Shown here one piece after another: positions 16,215-29,169 of a stretch of DNA of 64,000 bases. Source of the stretch: Patiria pectinifera (lineage: Eukaryota > Echinodermata > Asteroidea > Valvatida > Asterinidae); contig CM057149.1 in NCBI GenBank assembly GCA_029964075.1, positions 14,708,197 through 14,772,196 on the forward strand, given 5' to 3'. The position numbers were made by a program, and so were the translations under genes. The first letter of the stretch is position 1; each line of letters opens with the position of its first letter. Below the pieces are notes generated by a model, which was given only the letters and a program-made list of their open reading frames with translations, ran no database searches and was not told the origin of the DNA.

Positions 16215-19200
16215 CGCCCATGGACGCGCGAAGCAAATTGGGGCCTGCGACAAAATCGGTCCGTCGAAAAAGCGTGTCACGTCCGTCAGTCGGCAGTGAT
16301 GAAGAGCGCCACCTACTGTCCCAGAGTTATGTCCGCTTTTAAGGTTGCAGACCAGTAAATAAGCTGCCATATACCCCAATAATAAATGCCCCCTCTTCAG
16401 AAATTCAGAAAAAATACTCACAACTCTCTCTGGTATTTGAAACTCACATTCAATTAAAGCGTATTTCCATCCGAAGATGATCACCCTTTAAAATAGTCCT
16501 GAAACCCGCAGCCATTTTGTAAAACGAGGCCTACACTCCATTGCAAAGTAGTGCGCTTTTAGGGCTCAAATTTCATCCAAATTGCATAGAACTAGAAGCT
16601 TACAGTCCTGTGCAAGGCTTCCACTCATATTTGTTACAAACCCTCAAGTACATGGCCCACAGTATGCTCAAATACCGAAGAATTTGAGGGCATGCAAATC
16701 GTGATTTGGCCAGCGTAGCAAATTTTGGAACGATTTTCAAATTTTGAAATTTTTCGGAAATGAAATTCCGAAAAATTTGCCGTCGCTATACTTAACAAAC
16801 ATTCGTAAAACAAACTAGTTCATTTTTTAAAGGCGTCCGTATATTAAATGTTGAAATAGCAGTGACGGGGTTCAGAATCCGTATCTGACCAAATACAAAG
16901 AGTAGAAGCAAGGCGAGGATCAAGACGGGGTAGAAACAAAACACTACCATGGTCTGACACACACGAAAAATGCCAGTCCGCCTGTCGGCAGCAATCGGAT
17001 AAAAATATTCCTGGTCCGCCCCAGAACGCACATGATGCATTTTACAAAAAACAAATCCGTAAAACAAATTTGTTTATCTTTTTTAAAGACATCCGTCTAA
17101 TGTTGACTTCTCTTTCGTCCATGGAGCTAGCTAAAACAGATGCACACAGCAATGTTCAATGTTTCTCTGCATATTCATACGAATCGTTTTTAAGCAGAAT
17201 TCTAAGAAAGCCGAATGGCCAAGTGGTTAGATTCGTCGTCTACAAATCGCGGGTCCCGGGTTCGAATCCCGTCGATGTGCTTTTGCTTTTCAACGCACGC
17301 ATTCAGTCATTATAAGATGTTTAATTTCCCGTCTTAAAACACCAACGGTACCTTAGCTTAATCGGTAAGCACTGCTGCTGGTACTGTCCGCGAATTCCAG
17401 GTTGGCGTCTTCGTACAGGTTCAGGGCATGTGGTCCACTCGGAGGATCAGGGCTTAGGGTGCCGCCCTGTTCCTCCCTTAGCTCTTTGCTTTTACATGGC
17501 GCCTGGCCCTCGGGTTACATGGATGGACAGGGAAGGAAGTGTGTATTGGCTGGGAACGCCGAGATCCCGGAAGAGTCCTAGGGGATCGGCTGGGGCATTG
17601 TTATGGCTCAGACCGATCCCTGAATGCTTAGCTAGCACATAACTTTTTGATTTTTTTTTAAGCCTCTATTTTTTAAGCTTTGGTTTCGTTTGACATTTAA
17701 ATCTGCTCGGCAGGTCTCCGGTAGTATTAAAAACAAAACAACGATCTATGTCATAAATCGATGAATATTTAATAATTGACTATAATCAAAATTAAGTCAA
17801 AATTGGTCACAAATGTTAGGCTCACCCCTTGTATTTTTTCAATTTTGGCCAAAAAATGAAATTCCTTAAAACTTCCAAGAAAGATGCCTAAGGTACCCCC
17901 GAACACATTCCAATTCAATTTGGGAACAAATGTGCCTTTGAAAAAAAATTTGGCCGACATTTGGGGTAAAAACAGTTGAAATTTGGCTTTTTATTTACAT
18001 GTATTTCCTACCCCAAAATGGATGATTTTTGCCGAAATCTGCCAAAATGTGGGTGTTTGAATATTGATTTATGCTCAACTCGTCTCCAGAGGTATTTCTG
18101 CGTTGCTTGGAGAAAAGTCAATTTGTGGCCAAATTTGGTTAAAAATGTAAGGCTAACCCCTGATTTTTTTTTTTTCATTTTTGGCCAAAAAATGAAATTC
18201 CTTAAAACTTCCAAGAAAGATGCCTGAGGTACCCCCGAACACATTTCAATTCGATTTGGGAACAAATGTGCATTTGAAAAGAAAATTTTGCCGAAATCGG
18301 GCGTAAAAACAGTTGAAAGTTGGCTTTTTATTTACATGTGTTTCCTACCCCGAAATGGATGATTTTTGCCAAAATCTGTCAAAATGTGGGTGTTTGAATA
18401 TTGATTTATGCTCAACTCGTCTCCAGAGGTTTTTCTGCGTTGTTTGCAGAAAAGTCAATTTGTGGCCAAATTTGGTTAAAAATGTAAGGCTAACCCCTTG
18501 TATTTTTTTTTTCAATTTTGGTCAAAAAATGAAATTCCTTAAAACTTCCGAGAAAGATGCCTAAGGTATCCCGGAACACTTTCTAATTCGATTTGGGAAC
18601 AAATGTGCCTTTGAAAAAGAAAATTTTGCCGAAATCTGGGGTAAAAACAGTTGAAATTTGGCTTATTATTTACATGTATTTCCTACATCAAAATGGATGA
18701 TTTGTTCCAAAATCTGCCAAAATGTGGGTGTTTCAATATTGATTCATGCTCCACTCGTCTCCAGAGGTATTTCTGACTCGCTTGGAGAAAAGTCAATTTT
18801 GGCCAAATTTGGTTAAAAATGTAAGGCTAACCCCTTGTATTTTTTTTTTTTCAATTTTGGTCAAAAAATGAAATTCCTGAAAACTTCCAAGAAAGATGCC
18901 TAAGGTACCCTGGAACACTTTCTAATTCGATTTGGGAACAAATGTGCCTTTGAAAAAAAAAATTGGCCGACATTTGGGGTAAAAACAGTTGAAATTTGGC
19001 TTTTTATTTACATGTATTTCCTACCCCAAAATGGATGATTTTTGCCAAAATCTGCCAAAATGTGGGTGTTTGAATATTGATTTATGCTCAACTCGTCTCC
19101 GGAGGTATTTCTGCGTTGTTTGCAGAAAAGTAAATTTTTGGCCAAATTTGGTTAAAAATGTAAGGCTAACCCCTGATTTTTTTTTTTCAATTTTGGCCAA

Positions 19201-19642
19201 AAAATGAAATTCCTTAAAACTTCCAAGAAAGATGCCTAAGGTACCCCCAAACACATTTCAATTCGATTTGGGAACAAATGTGCATTTGAAAAATAAAATT
19301 TTGCCGAAATCGGGCGTAAAAACAGTTGAAAGTTGGCTTTTTATTTACATGTATTTCCTACCCTAAAATGGATGATTTTTGCCAAAATCTGTCAAAATGG
19401 GGGTGTTTGAATATTGATTTATGCTCAACTCGTCTCCAGAGGTTTTTCTGCGTTGTTTGCAGAAAAGTTAATTTTTGGCCAAATTTGGTTAAAAATGTAA
19501 GTCTAACCCCTTGCATTTTTTTTTCAAGTTTGGCCCAAAAAAATGAAATTCCTTAAAACTTCTAAGAAAGATGCCTAAGGTAACCCTGGACACATTCCAA
19601 TTCCATTTGGGAACAAATGTGCCTTTGAAAAGAAAAAAAAAA
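16215..19642 (+). repeat. Higher-order satellite unit 2 (full U, 5 monomers, 3.43 kb)
   Basis: First complete U (16,215 to about 17,795). It contains the UBA1-3'UTR-like stretches (16,343-16,480 and 16,634-16,732), a perfect 13-bp hairpin (16,747-16,778, loop ATGAAA), a roughly 48-bp direct duplication (16,801-16,852 against 17,058-17,105) and the tRNA-like pair at 17,210-17,416. Monomers start near 17,969, 18,307, 18,644, 18,982 and 19,319. The extra monomer relative to unit 1 is the first one. Confidence 0.95.
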
Positions 19643-22600
19643 CGCCCATGGACGCGCGAAGCAAATTGGGGCCTGCGACAAAATCGGTCCGTCGAAAAAG
19701 CGTGTCACGTCCGTCAGTCGGCAGTGATGAAGAGCGCCACCTACTGTCCCAGAGTTATGTCCGCTTTTAAGGTTGCAGACCAGTAAATAAGCTGCCATAT
19801 ACCCCAATAATAAATGCCCCCTCTTCAGAAATTCAGAAAAAATACTCACAACTCTCTCTGGTATTTGAAACTCACATTCAATTAAAGCGTATTTCCATCC
19901 GAAGATGATCACCCTTTAAAATAGTCCTGAAACCCGCAGCCATTTTGTAAAACGAGGCCTACACTCCATTGCAAAGTAGTGCGCTTTTAGGGCTCAAATT
20001 TCATCCAAATTGCATAGAACTAGAAGCTTACAGTCCTGTGCAAGGCTTCCACTCATATTTGTTACAAACCCTCAAGTACATGGCCCACAGTATGCTCAAA
20101 TACCGAAGAATTTGAGGGCATGCAAATCGTGATTTGGCCAGCGTAGCAAATTTTGGAACGATTTTCAAATTTTGAAACTTTTCGGAAATGAAATTCCGAA
20201 AAATTTGCCGTCGCTATACTTAACAAACATTCGTAAAACAAACTAGTTCATTTTTTAAAGGCGTCCGTATATTAAATGTTGAAATAGCAGTGACGGGGTT
20301 CAGAATCCGTATCTGACCAAATACAAAGAGTAGAAGTCAGGCGCGGATCAAGACGGGGTCGAAACCACCCCCTCCCCTGGTCTGACACACACGAAAAATG
20401 CCAGTCCGCCTGTCGGCAGCAATCGGATAAAAATATTCCTGGTCCGCCCCAGAACGCACATGATGCATTTTACAAAAAACAAATCCGTAAAACAAATTTG
20501 TTTATCTTTTTTAAAGACATCCGTCTAATGTTGACTTCTCTTTCGTCCATGGAGCTAGCTAAAACAGATGCACACAGCAATGTTCAATGTTTCTCTGCAT
20601 ATTCATACGAATCGTTTTTAAGCAGAATTCTAAGAAAGCCGAATGGCCAAGTGGTTAGATTCGTCGTCTACAAATCGCGGGTCCCGGGTTCGAATCCCGT
20701 CGATGTGCTTTTGCTTTTCAACGCACGCATTCAGTCATTATAAGATGTTTAATTTCCCGTCTTAAAACACCAACGGTACCTTAGCTTAATCGGTAAGCAC
20801 TGCTGCTGGTACTGTCCGCGAATTCCAGGTTGGCGTCTTCGTACAGGTTCAGGGCATGTGGTCCACTCGGAGGATCAGGGCTTAGGGTGCCGCCCTGTTC
20901 CTCCCTTAGCTCTTTGCTTTTACATGGCGCCTGGCCCTCGGGTTACATGGATGGACAGGGAAGGAAGTGTGTATTGGCTGGGAACGCCGAGATCCCGGAA
21001 GAGTCCTAGGGGATCGGCTGGGGCATTGTTATGGCTCAGACCGATCCCTGAATGCTTAGCTAGCACATAACTTTTTGATTTTTTTTTAAGCCTCTATTTT
21101 TTAAGCTTTGGTTTCGTTTGACATTTAAATCTGCTCGGCAGGTCTCCGGTAGTATTAAAAACAAAACAACGATCTATGTCATAAATCGATGAATATTTAA
21201 TAATTGACTATAATCAAAATTAAGTCAAAATTGGTCACAAATGTTAGGCTCACCCCTTGTATTTTTTCAATTTTGGCCAAAAAATGAAATTCCTTAAAAC
21301 TTCCAAGAAAGATGCCTAAGGTACCCCCGAACACATTCCAATTCAATTTGGGAACAAATGTGCCTTTGAAAAAAAATTTGGCCGACATTTGGGGTAAAAA
21401 CAGTTGAAATTTGGCTTTTTATTTACATGTATTTCCTACCCCAAAATGGATGATTTTTGCCGAAATCTGCCAAAATGTGGGTGTTTGAATATTGATTTAT
21501 GCTCAACTCGTCTCCAGAGGTATTTCTGCGTTGCTTGGAGAAAAGTCAATTTTTGGCCAACCCCTGATTTTTTTTTTTTTCATTTTTGGCCAAAAAATGA
21601 AATTCCTTAAAACTTCCAAGAAAGATGCCTGAGGTACCCCCGAACACATTTCAATTCGATTTGGGAACAAATGTGCATTTGAAAAGAAAATTTTGCCGAA
21701 ATCGGGCGTAAAAACAGTTGAAAGTTGGCTTTTTATTTACATGTGTTTCCTACCCCGAAATGGATGATTTTTGCCAAAATCTGTCAAAATGTGGGTGTTT
21801 GAATATTGATTTATGCTCAACTCGTCTCCAGAGGTTTTTCTGCGTTGTTTGCAGAAAAGTCAATTTTTGGCCAAATTTGGTTAAAAATGTAAGGCTAACC
21901 CCTTGTATTTTTTTTTTCAATTTTGGTCAAAAAATGAAATTCCTTAAAACTTCCGAGAAAGATGCCTAAGGTATCCCGGAACACTTTCTAATTCGATTTG
22001 GGAACAAATGTGCCTTTGAAAAAGAAAATTTTGCCGAAATCTGGGGTAAAAACAGTTGAAATTTGGCTTATTATTTACATGTATTTCCTACATCAAAATG
22101 GATGATTTGTTCCAAAATCTGCCAAAATGTGGGTGTTTCAATATTGATTCATGCTCCACTCGTCTCCAGAGGTATTTCTGACTCGCTTGGAGAAAAGTCA
22201 ATTTTGGCCAAATTTGGTTAAAAATGTAAGGCTAACCCCTTGCATTTTTTTCAATTTTGGCCAAAAAATGAAATTCCTTGAAACTTGCAGGAAAGATGCC
22301 TAAGGTAACCCTGAACACTTTCTAATTCGATTTGGGAACAAATGTGCCTTTGAAAAAGAAAATTTTGCCGAAATCTGGGGTAAAAACAGTTGAAATTTGG
22401 CTTATTATTTACATGTATTTCCTACATCAAAATGGATGATTTGTTCCAAAATCTGCCAAAATGTGGGTGTTTCAATATTGATTCATGCTCCACTCGTCTC
22501 CAGAGGTATTTCTGACTCGCTTGGAGAAAAGTCAATTTTGGCCAAATTTGGTTAAAAATGTAAGGCTAATCCCTTGTATTTTTTTTTTTTTTCAATTTTG

Positions 22601-24067
22601 GTCAAAAAATGAAATTCCTGAAAACTTCCAAGAAAGATGCCTAAGGTACCCCCGGAACACTTTCTAATTCGATTTGGGAACAAATGTGCCTTTGAAAAAG
22701 AAAAGTTTGCCGAAATCTGGGGTAAAAACAGTTGAAATTTGGCTTATTATTTACATGTATTTCCTACATCAAAATGGATGATTTGTTCCAAAATCTGCCA
22801 AAATGTGGGTGTTTCAATATTGATTCATGCTCCACTCGTCTCCAGAGGTATTTCTGACTCGCTTGGAGAAAAGTCAATTTTGGCCAAATTTGGTTAAAAA
22901 TGTAAGGCTAATCCCTTGTATTTTTTTTTTTTTCAATTTTGGTCAAAAAATGAAATTCCTGAAAACTTCCAAGAAAGATGCCTAAGGTACCCTGGAACAC
23001 TTTCTAATTCGATTTGGGAACAAATGTGCCTTTGAAAAAGAAAATTTTGCCGAAATCTGGGGTAAAAACAGTTGAAATTTGGCTTATTATTTACATGTAT
23101 TTCCTACATCAAAATGGATGATTTGTTCCAAAATCTGCCAAAATGTGGGTGTTTCAATATTGATTCATGCTCCACTCGTCTCCAGAGGTATTTCTGACTC
23201 GCTTGGAGAAAAGTCAATTTTGGCCAAATTTGGTTAAAAATGTAAGGCTAATCCCTTGTATTTTTTTTTTTTTTCAATTTTGGTCAAAAAATGAAATTCC
23301 TGAAAACTTCCAAGAAAGATGCCTAAGGTACCCTGGAACACTTTCTAATTCGATTTGGGAACAAATGTGCCTTTGAAAAAAAATTGGCCGACATTTGGGG
23401 TAAAAACAGTTGAAATTTGGCTTTTTATTTACACGTATTTCCTACCCCAAAATGGATGATTTTTGCCAAAATCTGCCAAAATGTGGGTGTTTCAATATTG
23501 ATTCATGCTCCACTCGTCTCCGGAGGTATTTCTGCGTTGTTTGGAGAAAAGTCAATTTTTGGCCAAATTTGGTTAAAAATGTAAGGCTAATCCCTTGTAT
23601 TTTTTTTTTTTTCAATTTTGGTCAAAAAATGAAATTCCTGAAAACTTCCAAGAAAGATGCCTAAGGTACCCCCGGAACACTTTCTAATTCGATTTGGGAA
23701 CAAATGTGCATTTGAAAAATAAAATTTTGCCGAAATCGGGCGTAAAAACAGTTGAAAGTTGGCTTTTTATTTACATGTATTTCCTACCCTAAAATGGATG
23801 ATTTTTGCCAAAATCTGTCAAAATGGGGGTGTTTGAATATTGATTTATGCTCAACTCGTCTCCAGAGGTTTTTCTGCGTTGTTTGCAGAAAAGTTAATTT
23901 TTGGCCAAATTTGGTTAAAAATGTAAGTCTAACCCCTTGCATTTTTTTTTCAAGTTTGGCCCAAAAAAATGAAATTCCTTAAAACTTCTAAGAAAGATGC
24001 CTAAGGTAACCCTGGACACATTCCAATTCCATTTGGGAACAAATGTGCCTTTGAAAAGAAAAAAAAA
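19643..24067 (+). repeat. Higher-order satellite unit 3 (8 monomers, 4.4 kb)
   Basis: tRNA-like pair at 20,638-20,844. Monomers start near 21,397, 21,711, 22,050, 22,382, 22,725, 23,066, 23,402 and 23,745. The first lacks about 23 bp around TTGGTTAAAAATG. The gain over unit 2 comes from repeated type-B monomers (TTGGCTTATTATTTAC, ATGGATGATTTGTTCC, TCTGACTCGCTTGGAG). The hairpin in U carries one T-to-C change. Confidence 0.95.
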
Positions 24068-27000
24068 CGCCCATGGACGCGCGAAGCAAATTGGGGCCTG
24101 CGACAAAATCGGTCCGTCGAAAAAGCGTGTCACGTCCGTCAGTCGGCAGTGATGAAGAGCGCCACCTACTGTCCCAGAGTTATGTCCGCTTTTAAGGTTG
24201 CAGACCAGTAAATAAGCTGCCATATACCCCAATAATAAATGCCCCCTCTTCAGAAAAAATACTCACAACTCTCTCTGGTATTTGAAACTCACATTCAATT
24301 AAAGCGTATTTCCATCCGAAGATGATCACCCTTTAAAGTAGTCCTGAAACCCGCAGCCATTTTGTAAAACGAGGCCTACACTCCATTGCAAAGTAGTGCG
24401 CTTTTAGGGCTCAAATTTCATCCAAATTGCATAGAACTAGAAGCTTACAGTCCTGTGCAAGGCTTCCACTCATATTTGTTACAAACCCTCAAGTACATGG
24501 CCCACAGTATGCTCAAATACCGAAGAATTTGAGGGCATGCAAATCGTGATTTGGCCAGCGTAGCAAATTTTGGAACGATTTTCAAATTTTGAAATTTTTC
24601 GGAAATGAAATTCCGAAAAATTTGCCGTCGCTATACTTAACAAACATTCGTAAAACAAACTAGTTCATTTTTTAAAGGCGTCCGTATATTAAATGTTGAA
24701 ATAGCAGTGACGGGGTTCAGAATCCGTATCTGACCAAATACAAAGAGTAGAAGTCAGGCGCGGATCAAGACGGGGTCGAAACCACCCCCTCCCCCTGGTC
24801 TGACACACACGAAAAATGCCTGTCCGCCTGTCGGCAGCAATCGGATAAAAATATTCCTGGTCCGCCCCAGAACGCACATGATGCATTTTACAAAAAACAA
24901 ATCCGTAAAACAAATTTGTTTATCTTTTTTAAAGACATCCGTCTAATGTTGACTTCTCTTTCGTCCATGGAGCTAGCTAAACAGATGCACACAGCAATGT
25001 TCAATGTTTCTCTGCATATTCATACGAATCGTTTTTAAGCGGAATTCTAAGAAAGCCGAATGGCCAAGTGGTTAGATTCGTCGTCTACAAATCGCGGGTC
25101 CCGGGTTCGAATCCCGTCGATGTGCTTTTGCTTTTCAACGCACGCATTCAGTCATTATAAGATGTTTAATTTCCCGTCTTAAAACACCAACGGTACCTTA
25201 GCTTAATCGGTAAGCACTGCTGCTGGTACTGTCCGCGAATTCCAGGTTGGCGTCTTCGTACAGGTTCAGGGCATGTGGTCCACTCGGAGGATCAGGGCTT
25301 AGGGTGCCGCCCTGTTCCTCCCTTAGCTCTTTGCTTTTACATGGCGCCTGGCCCTCGGGTTACATGGATGGACAGGGAAGGAAGTGTGTATTGGCTGGGA
25401 ACGCCGAGATCCCGGAAGAGTCCTAGGGGATCGGCTGGGGCATTGTTATGGCTCAGACCGATCCCTGAATGCTTAGCTAGCACATAACTTTTTGATTCTT
25501 TTAAGCCTCTATTTTTAAGCTTTGGTTTCCTTTGACATTTAAATCTGCTCGGCAGGTCTCCGGTAGTATTAAAAACAAAACAACGATCTATGTCATAAAT
25601 CGATGAATATTTAATAATTGACTATAATCAAAATTAAGTCAAAATTGGTCACAAATGTTAGGCTCACCCCTTGTATTTTTTCAATTTTGGCCAAAAAATG
25701 AAATTCCTTAAAACTTCCAAGAAAGATGCCTAAGGTACCCCCGAACACATTCCAATTCAATTTGGGAACAAATGTGCCTTTGAAAAAAAATTTGGCCGAC
25801 ATTTGGGGTAAAAACAGTTGAAATTTGGCTTTTTATTTACATGTATTTCCTACCCCAAAATGGATGATTTTTGCCGAAATCTGCCAAAATGTGGGTGTTT
25901 GAATATTGATTTATGCTCAACTCGTCTCCAGAGGTATTTCTGCGTTGCTTGGAGAAAAGTCAATTTTTGGCCAAATTTGGTTAAAAATGTAAGGCTAACC
26001 CCTGATTTTTTTTTTTCATTTTTGGCCAAAAAATGAAATTCCTTAAAACTTCCAAGAAAGATGCCTGAGGTACCCCCGAACACATTTCAATTCGATTTGG
26101 GAACAAATGTGCATTTGAAAAGAAAATTTTGCCGAAATCGGGCGTAAAAACAGTTGAAAGTTGGCTTTTTATTTACATGTGTTTCCTACCCCGAAATGGA
26201 TGATTTTTGCCAAAATCTGTCAAAATGTGGGTGTTTGAATATTGATTTATGCTCAACTCGTCTCCAGAGGTTTTTCTGCGTTGTTTGCAGAAAAGTCAAT
26301 TTTTGGCCAAATTTGGTTAAAAATGTAAGGCTAACCCCTTGTATTTTTTTTTTCAATTTTGGTCAAAAAATGAAATTCCTTAAAACTTCCGAGAAAGATG
26401 CCTAAGGTATCCCGGAACACTTTCTAATTCGATTTGGGAACAAATGTGCCTTTGAAAAAGAAAATTTTGCCGAAATCTGGGGTAAAAACAGTTGAAATTT
26501 GGCTTATTATTTACATGTATTTCCTACATCAAAATGGATGATTTGTTCCAAAATCTGCCAAAATGTGGGTGTTTCAATATTGATTCATGCTCCACTCGTC
26601 TCCAGAGGTATTTCTGACTCGCTTGGAGAAAAGTCAATTTTGGCCAAATTTGGTTAAAAATGTAAGGCTAATCCCTTGTATTTTTTTTTTTTTCAATTTT
26701 GGTCAAAAAATGAAATTCCTGAAAACTTCAAAGAAAGATGCCTAAGGTACCCCCGGAACACTTTCTAATTCGATTTGGGAACAAATGTGCCTTTGAAAAA
26801 GAAAATTTTGCCGAAATCTGGGGTAAAAACAGTTGAAATTTGGCTTATTATTTACATGTATTTCCTACATCAAAATGGATGATTTGTTCCAAAATCTGCC
26901 AAAATGTGGGTGTTTCAATATTGATTCATGCTCCACTCGTCTCCAGAGGTATTTCTGACTCGCTTGGAGAAAAGTCAATTTTGGCCAAATTTGGTTAAAA

Positions 27001-29169
27001 ATGTAAGGCTAACCCCTTGCAATTTTTGTCAATTTTGGTCAAAAATGAAATTCCTGAAAACTTCAAGAAAGATGCCTAAGGTACCCGGAACACTTTCTAA
27101 TTCGATTTGGGAACAAATGTGCCTTTGAAAAAGAAAATTTTGCCGAAATCTGGGGTAAAAACAGTTGAAATTTGGCTTATTATTTACATGTATTTCCTAC
27201 ATCAAAATGGATGATTTGTTCCAAAATCTGCCAAAATGTGGGTGTTTCAATATTGATTCATGCTCCACTCGTCTCAGAGGTATTTCTGACTCGCTTGGAG
27301 AAATGTCAATTTTGGCCAAATTTGGTTAAAAATGTAAGGCTAATCCCTTGTATTTTTTTTTTTTTTCATTTTTGGTCAAAAAAAAAAATTCCTAAAAACT
27401 TCAAAGAAAGATGCCTAAAGGACCCTGGAACACTTTCTAATTCGATTTGGGAACAAATGTGCCTTTGAAAAAAAATTGGCCGACATTTGGGGTAAAAACA
27501 GTTGAAATTTGGCTTTTTATTTACACGTATTTCCTACCCCAAAATGGATGATTTTTTCCAAAATCTGCCAAAATGTGGGTGTTTCAATATTGATTCATGC
27601 TCCACTCGTCTCCGGAGGTATTTCTGCGTTGTTTGGAGAAAAGTCAATTTTTGGCCAAATTTGGTTAAAAATGTAAGGCTAATCCCTTGTATTTTTTTTT
27701 TTTTCAATTTTGGTCAAAAAATGAAATTCCTGAAAACTTCCAAGAAAGATGCCTAAGGTACCCCCGGAACACTTTCTAATTCGATTTGGGAACAAATGTA
27801 CCTTTGGAGAGGAGAATTTTGCCGAAATCTGGGGTAAAAACAGTTGAAATTTGGCTTATTATTTACATGTATTTCCTACATCAAAATGGATGATTTGTTC
27901 CAAAATCTGCCAAAATGTGGGTGTTTCAATATTGATTCATGCTCCACTCGTCTCCAGAGGTATTTCTGACTCGCTTGGAGAAAAGTCAATTTTGGCCAAA
28001 TTTGGTTAAAAATGTAAGGCTAATCCCTTGTATTTTTTTTTTTTTCAATTTTGGTCAAAAAATGAAATTCCTGAAAACTTCCAAGAAAGATGCCTAAGGT
28101 ACCCCCGGAACACTTTCTAATTCGATTTGGGAACAAATGTGCCTTTGAAAAAGAAAATTTTGCCGAAATCTGGGGTAAAAACAGTTGAAATTTGGCTTAT
28201 TATTTACATGTATTTCCTACATCAAAATGGATGATTTGTTCCAAAATCTGCCAAAATGTGGGTGTTTCAATATTGATTCATGCTCCACTCGTCTCCAGAG
28301 GTATTTCTGACTCGCTTGGAGAAAAGTCAATTTTGGCCAAATTTGGTTAAAAATGTAAGGCTAATCCCTTGTATTTTTTTTTTTCAATTTTGGTCAAAAA
28401 TGAAATTCCTGAAAACTTCAAGAAAGATGCCTAAGGTACCCTGGAACACTTTCTAATTCGATTTGGGAACAAATGTGCCTTTGAAAAAAATTGGCCGACA
28501 TTTGGGGTAAAAACAGTTGAAATTTGGCTTTTATTTACATGTATTTCCTACCCCAAAATGGATGATTTTTGCCAAAATCTGTCAAAATGTGGGTGTTTGA
28601 ATATTGATTCATGCTCAACTCGTCTCCGGAGGTATTTCTGCGTTGTTTGGAGAAAGGTCAATTTTGGCCAAATTTGGTTAAAAATGTAAGGCTAACCCCT
28701 GATATTTTTTTTTTCAATTTTGGCCAAAAAATGAAATTCATTAAAACTTCCAAGAAAGATGCCTAAGGTACCCCCAAACACATTTCAATTCGATTTGGGA
28801 ACAAATGTGCATTTGAAAAATAAAATTTTGCCGAAATCGGGCGTAAAAACAGTTGAAAGTTGGCTTTTTATTTACATGTATTTCCTACCCTAAAATGGAT
28901 GATTTTTGCCAAAATCTGTCAAAATGGGGGTGTTTGAATATTGATTTATGCTCAACTCGTCTCCAGAGGTTTTTCTGCGTTGTTTGCAGAAAAGTTAATT
29001 TTTGGCCAAATTTGGTTAAAAATGTAAGTCTAACCCCTTGCATTTTTTTTTCAAGTTTGGCCCAAAAAAATGAAATTCCTTAAAACTTCTAAGAAAGATG
29101 CCTAAGGTAACCCTGGACACATTCCAATTCCATTTGGGAACAAATGTGCCTTTGAAAAGAAAAAAAATT
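24068..29169 (+). repeat. Higher-order satellite unit 4 (10 monomers, 5.1 kb)
   Basis: First 10-monomer unit. tRNA-like pair at 25,055-25,261. Monomers start near 25,811, 26,147, 26,483, 26,827, 27,161, 27,496, 27,836, 28,180, 28,509 and 28,847. The order is M1, M2, three B, one C', two B, C, D, and later units keep it. Many single-base gaps in homopolymers between 27,000 and 28,550 may be sequencing errors. Confidence 0.95.

Noticed and set aside
16134-16484. 116-codon minus-strand frame in U (MIIFGWKYALIECEF type)
   Set aside because: It spans the UBA1-3'UTR-like stretch and part of a monomer. Length varies between units and no domain is recognised.
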